Shown here piece by piece: positions 11,588 to 25,157 of a stretch of DNA of 64,000 nucleotides. A program made the translations under genes and the position numbers. The notes beneath the pieces are model-generated. The model had not been told where the DNA came from and ran no database searches. It saw only the letters and a program-made list of their open reading frames with translations. The stretch is from Chalciporus piperatus (Eukaryota; Basidiomycota; Agaricomycetes; Boletales; Boletaceae): assembly GCA_038093975.1 (NCBI GenBank), contig JBBPTG010000004.1, positions 868,001 to 932,000 of the forward strand, in the 5' to 3' direction. The stretch's first letter is position 1; each line of letters opens with the position of its first letter.

Positions 11588-13708
11588 TCACGATTTTGTC
11601 AGAAGTTCCTCCAACATCTTCCTCACATCCCCGGCATTCAATCTTGCCCCACTCAACTGCATCACTCTCCCCATGATCCGATTCATCACCTTCAAATTCC
11701 CTCCTCTAACCTTTTCAGCCTCCTCCGGGAGCGCTTCGATCGCCTCCCAACACCACTTCTTCATCAAACTCCCATCATCGTCCGACACCGCCAGCAACGA
11801 CAACTTCTTTGCGAGCGTGCAAGGCATCTCCAATGAACGCGTGTTGGCCATCTGTCGTAACAGTTCCTTTGCTGAGGTGCCTATCCCCAGTTCTCAGCGA
11901 GATGCACTTGGAAAAACGAAAAAAAAGGGAGGGATCTCGCACCTGTTATCTTGCCACACTGCACCATATCGATCAACTCTCCCATTTGCTCCACCGACAC
12001 CGGATTATCGCTAAACGTCTCCTTACGCGCTGCGAGCTGCCCAAGAAGCTCATGTATCATCCTATATCGCTGCGTCATTACCACGATCGAACCGTCACCG
12101 TCACCGCGTGTGATAACACGTACCAGTTCACGGCAGCTTTTGCAGATCGTCCTTTTGCAAGACTGTCAAAGTAGTGGACGGCACCCCTGGCAGGTTCGCC
12201 GTCGAATCGAACTTCGCGTCCAGCGTCGATGGCCATGAGCATTTCTGCTTCTTGTTCGGTCAGACCCAATCTCAGTAGTCGTGCACGCGTCTCTTTCGGG
12301 AGCTCTGGCATCGACTTTCGAGCGCGTTCGATGTATTCCTACAGGTTTGGATGTGAGTCATATTGTGGACGGAAGGAGGAGAGGTACGGACGGGAGATAC
12401 GACAAGTGGTGGTAAATTGGGATCTGGCATGTATCTATAATCCGGAGCGTCTTCCTTACTTCTCAGTCTGAACGTTTCTGCCTTTGTTTCGTCGAATCCA
12501 CGCGTCTCTTGATGAACAGTCTGTCCACTCTCGAGAAGGTCGATGTGGCGGACGACTTCGGATGCTAGAGAGAGAGGGGGGGGATTCAAATGATATTTGG
12601 TTGGAGGAGATGGGGGGGATGGACGTACTGATGGCCCACATCATGAACTTGACGCTGTTGAGATTCTTGATTTCACAACGTGTCCCTGGAGGGTGTCCAT
12701 GTTTGTTGACGGACACGTTCACATCGCATCTCATCGAGCCCTGGGAATGCGTTAATGGGACGAGCCAAGGTTGGTGAGGGGTGTACTGACGAGCTCCATG
12801 CTGCCGTCGCTGGCCCCGACAGCTCTCAGCATAGCTTGAAGGGTGCGAACATACTCTCCCGCTTCTTCTGGTGACCTAAAATCCCAATGAGTTGGGTAGC
12901 TTTACGAGGGAGCAAAAACCGACCTCATGTCAGGCTCAGAGACGATTTCCATCAAACCCGTACCCGCTCGATTGAGATCGACCTGCGTGACTCGGCGACG
13001 CGCGTTAAATATCGACTTTGCCGTGTCCTGGGGGTGGAGGTGAGCTATGAGAGGCTATGCTCGACGCGGCGACACGTTACAGACCTGCTCTAGCTGTATC
13101 TGGGTGATCCCCACCCGGATGTCATTTTGCAACAAGTGCAAGTAGCCGCCTTTCGCCAACGGTGCTATTCAACCCAAAAACACGTGTCGGCGACGCGTTC
13201 GTTTCGACAAGACAAGCAGATGACGCACTCACCGTAGCGCTGGGTGATTTGGTATCCTGCAGGCAAGTCGGAGTAAAAGTAGTGTTTCCTATCGAACGCC
13301 GAACGGGGTTGAACCTCGGAGTCGAGTGCTATAGCGGTGCGTACTGCGAGCTCGACGCATTTGTGGTTCAACAGCTATTCGTGTTCATGAGAGACGGTTG
13401 AATGCTGGGAGGGCGTGTTACTCACTGGGAGTGTCCCAGGGAAAGCAGCATCAAAGCAGGATACGAACGAGTTTGGTTTTTCGCCAGGTTTCGAGGTCGG
13501 TGTTTCTGCGAGAGGTAGTCAGTGTCTGTAAACGAACTCCAGATGAGCGAGACGGACGAGAGAAGAGTTTTTTGCGAGCCTTGATCTGAGCATGGACCTC
13601 TATTCCTACGACGACGTCCCATCCAGGCCATCTCTTGTCTGGTATACCTTGTCGTCTTGCATGTAATTTAACATTGTTGCAGAGTTGACGACATGGACGG
13701 ACGAGCAT
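11588..13708 (-). CDS. gatB: Mitochondrial glutamyl-tRNA(Gln) amidotransferase subunit B
   Basis: Subunit B of the GatCAB/GatFAB complex, which converts Glu-tRNA(Gln) to Gln-tRNA(Gln) in mitochondria. The start at 13708 gives [20 protein letters not shown], a basic leader suited to mitochondrial import, and then [21 protein letters not shown], the family's opening motif. Further exons give [12 protein letters not shown] and [13 protein letters not shown] (catalytic cradle), [14 protein letters not shown], and the C-terminal GatB/YqeY helical domain ending EELLTKS at 11588. The coding region is split by many short introns. It is divergent from the gene at 13781 with only 72 bases between the start codons. 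Identification is firm; individual exon edges were not all verified. Confidence 0.92.
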
Positions 13709-13780
13709 TGAGGAGACTTGCCATTTTTGGTTTGTGTTTTCTCCGATGATACACAGCCCCTGTCCACCTCCGTGACCTCG
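13709..13780. promoter_or_regulatory. Short bidirectional promoter between gatB and an unknown gene
   Basis: Only 72 bases separate the start codon of gatB (minus strand) from the predicted start of the plus-strand gene at 13781. 5' leaders must be very short or overlap. No specific factor site recognised. Confidence 0.45.
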
Positions 13781-14997
13781 ATGATGGCCCATGTAAATCA
13801 CCGTCCCGGAATATGGCAAATCATCCGCCAAGATGCCGCTTCTCCCTCCCTCGGGGTAGAAGATCAAGATTCCCCCCTCCCGCTCTACGAACGTTTCAGC
13901 CCAGCTAATATCATCAACCTCGCTCCCAGTCCAGTCGTATCCCGAGTCGCAAGTAGTACTAATACCCAGTAACGTCTACCTGTGTTCTTCATTCTCCAAC
14001 ATTCTCTGACGGTTGGTGTACATACATTGCATCTCTGCTTGTGATCATGATTGGTTTGCAATTACGCGTGGGCGCCAATATGAAGCATCCGTAGCCTGAG
14101 TCTCCCGAGTCAGACTGAGAGAGCATCGTCTTCGAGCGCGTCGAGGTGAGTGATGATGCGTGATCTCTCTGGCTGATCCATATCCTTGATTCATTTCAGC
14201 CAATCTCGGTCTTTCTCCACGGAACCTCAGGAGGGGTTTACGTACACCTACTCCCTCACCGCAGGAAATGCGCCCATCCAAGTCTTCATCTTGTGAGTCC
14301 CTGCCCATTCCTGTCTTCGTCGATCACACCCCTCACGAATCACTAGGGTTGAACCCGAACCCGAACCAGAGAAACCAAATCACTACATATTCTCGCTCTC
14401 GATCAAAGTCGGTCTCGTCGAACGTGCCCTCTCAAAACCAATCAACATGAGGCTCTCCCTAGACCCTCGACGACTCGACTTTGTAGTCTTGTACGTTCCT
14501 TTCATTGCACCGGAACACGGCGACGTAGCTGACACAATACATCTTCCCAGTGCCTTCCCTCCACGCTCAAGTCTACCTGTAGGCTGTCTTTACAACCTCC
14601 GCGTCTGGCTACACACATCTAGCGTCGACCATCACCTATTCACCGAAAACGATCTCTGGATCGGCAGAGACCCCGACTTTCGATCCATCGCCGATGCTTC
14701 CTTTGCGATTCTTAGGAACGCGACACAAGATATGCTGATATACCAAGCTGTCGTAGGACGCGCACATGTCAGCTTCATCGTCAGGTAACTTACTCGCGCG
14801 TCCCCCTCGTCGGCGTCTCCACGTGCAGAACTGGAAACTAAACGCAACCCATGTTATTATACAGATGGAAACTCGTCGATGTGGGCGTTTACGCGCTCTC
14901 CCTCGATTACGAGGCTGGAGGCGCTGGCAGGACGCTATTCGGAAACTACAACCTCCGACTCGACTGTGAACCTCAAACAGTCTCCTTCGTCATCTAG
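13781..14997 (+). CDS. Unrecognised protein, about 280 residues, six exons
   Basis: A chain of exons joins in frame at good splice sites: 13781-13968, 14095-14145, 14200-14292, 14347-14490, 14551-14784 and 14865-14997. The product starts MMAHVNHRPGIWQ and has a low-complexity Ser segment. It continues with a beta-rich core (GFTYTYSLTAGNAPIQVF, then VEPEPEPEKPNHYIF) and a block with NLRVWLHT...HHLFTENDLWIGRDPDF, ending ...QTVSFVI. No known domain, signal peptide or membrane segment recognised. The block around RVWLHT has a divergent relative just downstream (15000-15451) in another frame. Exon joins are consistent, but function is unknown. Confidence 0.55.
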
Positions 14998-15451
14998 TGC
15001 GTATCCGTATCCGTATCCGTATCCATATTACGAACAACCCATCCTCGAACCAACCAGCTCGATACCAGTCTCCTCAAAACCCCCAGGAGCAACCCACCGT
15101 CTCCGCTTCTGGCTTCGAACCCCTCACCACCCACCGGCCCGTCATCCGAGTCCACCCCCGCCCTACCCAACAGACTCATACCTCTATCACCGTCTCTTCA
15201 AAACAGACGACTTCAAAGTAGGCGCGCATCTCAATTTCGAATCTTTGGGTCCGAAAGCGGTGTTCGCGACGCGCGATGATGATGCCGGTTCGAGTCCGTT
15301 GAATAACTTGAACTGGAGCTTTGGGAACGGGAACGGGAACGGGAACTTGAACTTGAACTTTGGGAACGGGTTCGAGAGTTCGACGAGAACGAGGTTGGAA
15401 CCTATTGTTACCATGGCTGATGTTTCAGGGGAGAGAGTGAACGATCGGTAG
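14998..15451 (+). CDS. Second copy of the 13781-14997 module, unresolved terminal exon or remnant
   Basis: An open frame from 14879 (overlapping the last exon of the upstream gene in another frame) runs to a stop at 15451. Its RLRFWLRT...YHRLFKTDDFKVGAHLNFESLG aligns by eye with NLRVWLHT...HHLFTENDLWIGRDPDFRSIA of the upstream gene, so it is a duplicated module. It carries a (TCCGTA)n tract near 15002-15026 encoding Tyr-Pro repeats. A (GGGAAC)n tract near 15325-15365 encodes Asn-Gly repeats. It could be an alternative last exon, a separate gene lacking its start, or a decayed copy. The stretch 15452-15740 holds nothing recognisable. Confidence 0.4.
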
Positions 15452-15740
15452 TTGGTCGTGCGTCGTCGTCGTCTGAACCTATTTCCATGTGATACCCTAC
15501 TCGCACCATGTATTCTAATGTACCCGCACTCGTAGACGGTAAGTTCAACAGTCCGGTCATGCCAGACATCGTGGCTTTCAATGGAAGATGAGTTCGAGGT
15601 AATGTTGCGTTCTGTGGCATGATGCAGGATCCGGCATGACAGGGGGAATTTCTTTCCTCTCTTTCCATCAAAGTAGACGAGATTGGCGACGAGGAATTAT
15701 TTCAACGGCTAACTTTGAGCCTAGATATTCAAAGAGCCAA

Positions 15741-17398
15741 CTACTGAAAATCAAGCACCACGAGATCAGTAGCGTTATCCTTCCGCTCGTCCCTACTATA
15801 ACAAATCCTTCCTCCGACACCGTCAAACGCACAAGAAGATCCAATTCCAACGTCCAAAGTCTCGAAAGCATCACTGACCATAGCCGTGCATCCCTCTTCA
15901 CTCGCGTCAATCATGAATTTATAGATATGAGAACGTGAGGACGTCGTGTAAAGTCCCCTCACATAGCCATCACTTGAAGCTTGCAACTGGACCTCGGTGC
16001 CTCGGAATGTAAAAAGGTGGATAGGAGAGGCAACGGCCAGGGAGAGAATTTCTGTGGAATTCGGGGCCGTGGCTGGCAAGGTGAAGTCGACGCAGGAGAA
16101 ATACGATCTGACTAAGTAATCCCCGCGTGCCAAGAACCTCAGGATAGTGTCACCAGTCAGGGAGTTGACAACTGGATCGCGAAGGGTAAGTATCAGAAAA
16201 TGTTGGTCGTCAACGAGCGCCTGGTGGGTGAGGCGAAGTTCCAAGTCGTCACCATCGACCGGATTCGGAATGATAAATATCTGGACCAGCTGAAATCTCC
16301 AGGTTCTCTGCATGACAACAATATATGATCCCGTTGTCAAGACTTCAAACGGTGTGTCGTCTGGGTCCGAGTCATTGTCCTCAGGCTGGGCAGGGTTTAG
16401 TGTCATCGAGGTTCATCGGTGATCGCTACTCACGTCTAGTAGGTCACTATGAAATGGTGGAAACCTGTATAGGGTATACGAACATGTGCTGATGGCCAGA
16501 ATCGGGATCACTTTCAAAATACAAAGGTGACTGGTAAGCGGCGAGATCACTGAATTGTGCATCTTCCGGGAGGTCCATCTCGTGAATCGCGGGTCCGAAT
16601 GAGCTGGTTTCGTCCTGCAAGGAAAACACTACGAGTTTGCTAGACAAGAGACTGGTGAAAACTAGCAGCAGAACAAAACAATGGATGCACGTACATTCGT
16701 CGCTCCTCAGGCCGTAACTCATTGATGCAGGCTAAAACAAGATAAACTCGGAGTGCATCAGGGAATCCCATGGAGGAGATTTTGAATAAATTTATTTGTT
16801 GATCTGTCTCCCAAATCATTTGACGGGAACCCATTTCGAGATCTTCGGCGGAAACTTGCTTCCTTCCCGACCAAATGAACAACCTTCCGAAGAGAATGTT
16901 GGGTGTGTCGATTCGCCTGTAACGTGGACCTTGGGTGACGGAAACAACTTTGAGGGGCTGTGAGGCCCATGTAGAGGATAAGCGCTCTGAGGGAACCAAA
17001 ATGCGTTCAAGAGACCGAGTGGACTGCCACGAGAACGGCCCGGGTGGACGGGGCAACCGAACGGTGGTGTACAACGCCTTCCACAGCTGGGTATCGCGAG
17101 TAACATTGTTAAATTGCTTTGAGACCTAGAACGAGGAACGTCAGCGGGGAGCTAAGGGTGATCATTTGAAGTGGGGTGATGTGATCAAGATGGGCAGCGA
17201 GATCCAGGTGTTGTATGGCAAATCGTGTGGAAGTCCAGGCCGGATTGAAGATCGGCGACGTGATGTACGGGTTGAAAACAGACTCACAAGACGCAATCGG
17301 ATGAGCTCGCGAGGGCTCATGTAATGCAAGATGCGATAAACAAGTTCATCTGGGAGAGTCTGGGGTGGGGATTGTTTCGCACAACCTGGATCCTCCAT
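15741..17398 (-). CDS. F-box protein gene copy B (possibly a recent pseudogene)
   Basis: Full-length paralogue of copy A, about 440 residues. Exon 1 (17288-17398) encodes the F-box LPDELVYRILHYMSPREL after a short leader. Exon 2 (16695-17125) continues VSKQFNNVTRDTQLW and reaches ACINELRPEERR. Exon 3 (upper end 16639) begins KLVVFSLQDETSSFG. Exon 4 (15741-16385) is a long beta-rich C-terminus ending ATDLVVLDFQ. Compared with copy A, exon 3 lacks 14 bases near 16480, which shifts the frame and gives an early stop. Frame could be rescued only if a GTATAC at the deletion serves as a new donor to the exon 4 acceptor. The C-terminal region resembles beta-propeller-like tails of fungal F-box proteins, without a recognised repeat. 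Substrate unknown. Confidence 0.75.
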
Positions 17399-17530
17399 TT
17401 CGTCGTGGCCGTCAAGTTCAGGTTGAGATTATCGGGGTCCTTGTTTTTGATCTTGGGCGTGCATAGGACAAGTTACCCTCTTCAGTAGTCTACGCTGACT
17501 TGGACTATTTACTTTTGATTTGCTTGTAGC
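15927..17530. repeat. Segmental duplication shared with 1-2256 and 11430-11500
   Basis: Position 15927 onwards matches the window from base 1, through the F-box gene and its upstream region, to about 17510. It is interrupted in the left copy by the Helitron. Identity is very high over 16765-17350 versus 1470-2060. Similarity fades about 60 bases past the Helitron insertion point. Both copies have the same orientation. Confidence 0.88.
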
Positions 17531-18448
17531 TTCTGCCATCTTCCTGCTCAAGCGCTATGTGCTTAACGAGTACGAGCGATTGAAGGAATATAAAATGTGA
17601 GGTGGTGTTTTAGGGACAGCAGTAACTCGGATGTGCCGCGTCTCAGGTGGATGACTGCCTGGCCCGGGCTGAAGGCCACGTCTTGGGACATCGACGTGTT
17701 CGCGTGCCTACTTTTTCTTGAACAGTACAGTATATGCATGCACTCGATATCATCGTCTTGAGCAGACCCAAGACTCAAGAGTCTGGATGAAAACGCTCGC
17801 TCGCGTTCAAGTTGGTACCCACTCCAATCTCCAGAATCGCAGAAATATTTATAGTTGATGCGTAGATTACGATACAAGTTCTGTCTTGAGTCATGGAGAG
17901 AGTGATGGGAATGTAAAAGGCTGTAATACAAAGATGGATGGGTTCCGACGAGGGGGAACCAAGGACGAACGACAAGAAGAAACGGAAACGAGGAGTGAAA
18001 GCGTCAGGAAAAACAAGATCATATATAGAAAAAATGGGGTTTGGACGAAAGAAAAAAATATACGACCAGGACAACGAGAACGGGACGAGGCGCCCGTCAC
18101 GTAGTGCATGTACCTATTTTCGTCAAAATCCCCCATGAATGAAACCGTTTCTCGGGTTCGTCGTTCGTCTCAATCCATCTGGTGCAATGCCTCGGTTGGG
18201 AAGATGCCTGTATAAAAAAAAAAGAAGAATGAATAAACCAACGGAAAAGGGGATAGAGCCACAGCAAAACACTGTGCATCCGCGGTGTTGAGTATTGGTT
18301 CGGTGTATAGGGCCTGAATCAAGCGTGCCATGATTCCGCAACGATCGGGACCAAGATCGAGAGAAACGATGAAGTGAGTTCTTGGAGCGAGCGTTCCGGA
18401 GAGGTAGAGTTGCGGAGCCCATAACCAAGGATCACGAGCTTCGTGTTT
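17399..18448. other. F-box B upstream region and poly(A) polymerase 3' region
   Basis: About 1 kb without a confident gene. 17399-17530 carries the empty Helitron target. 18178-18448, read on the minus strand, continues the poly(A) polymerase frame for about 90 codons after its TAG (DPWLWAPQLYLSGTL...) up to a TGA, which may be coincidence or an alternative 3' exon. The rest (17531-18177) has only short, compositionally random frames. Confidence 0.4.
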
Positions 18449-21065
<2,617 letters not shown>

Positions 21066-21250
21066 TTTGGATGCGAAGAATGGGAGCGTTGAAGGAAGTT
21101 GCAGGATGTGAATTCGGAAGAAGCTGTGGTCGGTGGTCAGGTGGAATTGTCGGAGGCCTTCAATTGTAAGCCACCGAATTTGCTTAGTCAGCCAACCGAC
21201 GGCAGTTCGGATTTTCACCAAGTTCGGAAAAACAAGCACGAAGGGTGAAG

Positions 21251-21280
21251 CCCAGTCAAAAGTCACTCCACCGATATCCA
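21251..21280 (+). repeat. Left terminal inverted repeat of the Plavaka-like element
   Basis: Thirty bases starting CCCAGTC; pairs with 27822-27851 with a single mismatch (G versus A at the 23rd base). Outside it lies GGTGAAG. Confidence 0.9.
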
Positions 21281-21554
21281 CTCTAGTACACAATTTCACA
21301 ATGTAACCCTAGCTCTAATTAGAAATACATGTCTTTCCGCGAATACCCGCCAATGCATCCACTGTCCTCTGCTCCTTGTCTCGAGCTTGATCTTACTTCC
21401 AAATAAGCATATCTTCGTAAATCTACCATTACCGGGCCGACTCGAGTCCGGTGATACAGTAAGCTTCTCTTCTTATCTGCTTCGCCATGTGGCGGAGAAG
21501 GTTGTGCAGTACACGAGGATCGTGCACTGTCTAACCTTCTCCGACACCCTCACC

Positions 21555-24500
21555 ATGCCCACCTGCGACTGTCGAAGAAAATGTGGGGGAAAGCCCCAGG
21601 AAGTTACTCGTTCTGTCCATCGCAGGCATGCAATATATCGCGAAGAAGACGAGAAAGTGGAACAAGCCATAGCAGAACGACGCTTTGAAGATGTTCGTAC
21701 AATACGTGCACGCAGTCCCCCCCGCAAGAGAACTACGCATAAAGCGGGTCCTGCAACGAACCAACAAGTTCCAAAGGCTGCAGAGCAGCCTGAGGCTAGC
21801 CATACGGGACTCAGAGGACTTGAACCGAACGAAGGTCCCTCCGATATCAACAAGGTAATGATACCTGTTTTCTTTCCGTTTAAATTTTAACCGTGTATCT
21901 ACTAGGAACAATCCCCCCCTCCTTCGTCTGCTACTTACAGACCTACAGTTGAGGACGCGGACGACGACGACGATATTTCACATTCTCCGCCTCGCTTTGA
22001 GACCCCCCCTCCACCTCGCTTTGAGACACCCCCTCCGTCTCGCTCTCGATCTCCACACCGTCGCTCCCGCTCACCTCATTCGTCTGCTACTTCAAGTTAC
22101 AGAAGACCTACAGTTGAGGACGTGGACGACGAAGATGATATTTTACGTTCTCCTCCTCTCTTTGAGACACCCCCTCCGTCTCGCTCTCCATCTCCACCCC
22201 GTCGCTTTCGCTCACCTCACCAACCTGGTTCTCGAGACCCTTCTGCTCAGCGAGATAATGCAGAAGAGGACGGAGATGCTGGTCCCCCGATAGACGTTGA
22301 TGAAGAAGTACTTCTTCAAGAGATATACTCAAATGTCAAACTTGCAGACCTTCGAACCTCTCTCGCGTACATCCTTGGCTTGCAAAGTGCTTCCCTCGAT
22401 AGCCCCAGTGCCACTCTCAAACCTGAGGCCTTAGAGCGCCTTCGAAACCCCCCCAAATCCATTCTCGATCTCGATAGTAATCCCTTGCTTCGCCTTGCAG
22501 TTCGACTCTACCTGGACCTTAGCCATGCCGACGAAGACTATATCAAGGCACGCGCAGCCCTCATTCAATACAACGGTGTCGAACTTCCGACTCTCGCGCA
22601 AATCAAGCGCACTGTCGCCCAGCTTAGCGGAGTCGAAGAAATCATACATGACATGTGTCCGAAGAAGTGTCTGGCATACACAGGTCCCTTTGCACGTTGT
22701 AGAGAGTGTCCTGAGTGTGGGGAACCGAGGTACGACCAGAAAAACAAGCCCCGAGAACAGTTCTCTACCTTTCCCATTGGTCCTCAGCTTCAAGCACTTT
22801 ACCGACACCCCGCGAGCGCTATCGAAATGCAGTACCGTCAAACTCGCACCACCGAGATCCTGCAGCAATTGGAAGAGTCCGGGGGACACAAGGACTCGTG
22901 GAGCGATCTCTTGGATGGTACAGACTATCTACAAGCGGTCGACTCAGGAAAGATTCAAGACAACGACATCGTCCTTATGATGTCCGTTGACGGTGCGCAG
23001 CTCTTCAAAAGCAAGGCATCGGACTGTTGGATGGCGATCTGGGTTATTTTCGATCGAGCCCCCAATACTCGCTACAAGAAGAAGTATGTGCTACCCAGTA
23101 TGATTATTCCCGGTCCTCAGAAACCCAAAAATCTTGATTCGTTCCTCTACCCTGGCTTCTACCACCTCTCCGCGCTCATGCAAGAAGGTCTGCAACTCTG
23201 GGACGCTTCTCGCGATATCAACTTTACGTCACACCCATTCCTTGCGCTGGGCACAGCGGACGGCCCTGGACTTGCATACCTGAATGGCCTCGTAGGTCAT
23301 CAAGGCAAAAGAGGGTGTCGGCTTTATTGTGGAGTCACTGGACGTCGGAAGAAGACTCAGAAGACGTACTACGCAACTCATATGAAGCCAACTGATCCAT
23401 TGTATGATGTCGTTGGGTGTACTCATCCCGATGTTGATGTCTCCGAACTTCCACTGCCCTCGCAAGAGGAGTATTGGAAAAATCTTGTATATGTCCTCCT
23501 TTCCCGGAACGAAACCCAGTACAAACAACGACGCAGAGAAACAGGAATTTCTAAGCCGAGCATCTTTCTCGGTTTTCCCCTTGACCGGACACTTGGTGTT
23601 CCCACCTGCTTTGGATCCGACATCATGCATCTCATTTCACTCAACATTCCCGACCTTCTTATCCCCCTTTGGCGTGGTACATTTGACTGCGATCCCAAAG
23701 ACTCAGTCGCCAATTGGCCATGGGCTGTCCTGAAGGGTGAAACATGGGAAATGTTTGGCGAACGAATTGCTTCGCTAACCCATTATCTCCCCGGGTGTTT
23801 TGATCGCCCTCCACGCAATCCAGCCGAGAAGATCAACAGTGGCTATAAAGCCTGGGAGTTTACGCTCCTTCTATACGGCGTTGGACCCATGGCTCTATAC
23901 GATATCCTCCCAAGTCCCTATTACGAACATTTCTGCAAGCTTGTTCGTGCTGTCCGCCTCATCTCACAGTATACAATCACCCCCAGTGATCTCGAGGAAG
24001 CATCGAAGCTCTTCATCGAGTTTATTGAAGACTTCGAGAGCTTATATTATCAGGGCAGAGTCGACCGTATCCATTTCACTCGCCAGAGCATCCACGCACT
24101 CGGTCACTACGCTAACGAAGTCTTTACCAAGGGTCCTCTCATCTGCGCCTCCCAGTGGACGATGGAGAGGACAATTGGCAATCTTGTCTCGGAAATACGC
24201 CAACCTTCGAATCCTTACGCCAACCTCACGCAACGAGCTCTTCGCCGTGCGCAACACAATGCGCTCCTTGTTATGGCTCCCTCTCTTGATCCTGATTCAG
24301 AGAAGCCTCAATTTCCGAGATGGTCTAAGCCTTTAGCTGGGGGATATGCCCTTCTCAAGGCACAGGAACGCAATCGACATCTGACGACAGTTTCGGAAGG
24401 ACGAGTCATCTACGAGTACCTGACAACACATCACCCTTTTTCTCCCGACCGCAGCTTCTTCACAATCGATGGCCGTTACAATGCCTGCCGTTGGGCAAGG

Positions 24501-24987
24501 CTTATGCTTCCAAACGGTGTCGTCAGCCGTTCTCTCTTCACCAAAAGAGAGACTAAGCCAAATGCACGACGGGGGCGCATGGCAAAGGTTTATTATCTAC
24601 ACTCTATTTACTGCAGCTGTACTAATATCTCGTTAGATTAAGGAGTCTCATGCCGACCCTGACATGTTCGCTGAAGTTCGTTTCTTCTTCGAGGTTACTG
24701 TTGGTGCCTCGGGAGAGCAAGAAGCACTGGCACTTGTCTCTGTATTCGGTCCTGCTCGTGCTGATCTAATGCAACAATCAGCATGTACATATTTTGCCTG
24801 CAAGACCCAAGGGGAGAACGGTCTCCGTATTATCAAGGCCACGTCTATCAAGTCCGTCGTCTCCATGATCCCCCACATCTTGGACGAAGAAGAATACTGG
24901 TATATGTTCGAGAAGCCAGGCATGGAATTAGCTGATTTGGGTGGGTTTTTCAACCACGAGGATGATGCGGAGGAAGGGGACTTGTAG
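21555..24987 (+). CDS. Plavaka-type (CACTA/tnp2-like) transposase
   Basis: Three exons (21555-21854, 21906-24587, 24637-24987) give 1,110 residues. The N-terminus has a Cys-rich start (CDCRRKCGGKPQ) and then a repetitive Pro/Arg/Ser segment. Next is a Cys cluster (CPKKC...CRECPECGEPRYD, about residues 351-375) that may bind zinc. The catalytic region has MMSVDGAQL (Asp near 462), YVLPSMIIPGPQKPKNLD, and LGTADGPGLAYLNGLVGHQG (Asp near 552), typical of the Plavaka branch of CACTA-like transposases in basidiomycetes. A later acidic segment (LFIEFIEDFE) could supply the third acidic residue. An intragenic duplication repeats the RPTVEDxDD...SPPxFETPPP block. No internal stops. The family call rests on recalled motif resemblance; a profile search would confirm it. 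Confidence 0.85.
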
Positions 24988-25157
24988 CAGAGAATATTGG
25001 GTGTTCTGAATATATAACGGAGTTGAAATCATTGATATGGATCACAATGTATCAGTGTGATGAGGCAGAACTAGACTTAGAGTATTTGCGGTGTGACTAA
25101 CTGACTAAGCGTGCGCCATCTTAGTCGCTTCATCGATTTCCTCTGCCGTCGACCTCA

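Noticed and set aside
17760..17790. Short sequence resembling 34126-34153 (AGCAGACCCAAG...GGATGAA)
   Set aside because: Similarity covers only about 25 bases with a gap and no flanking repeats; too short to call a transposon remnant without a genome search.
17884..18138. Basic Lys/Arg-rich plus-strand frames near the poly(A) polymerase 3' end
   Set aside because: Purine-rich low-complexity DNA gives such frames by chance; no splice structure or domain.
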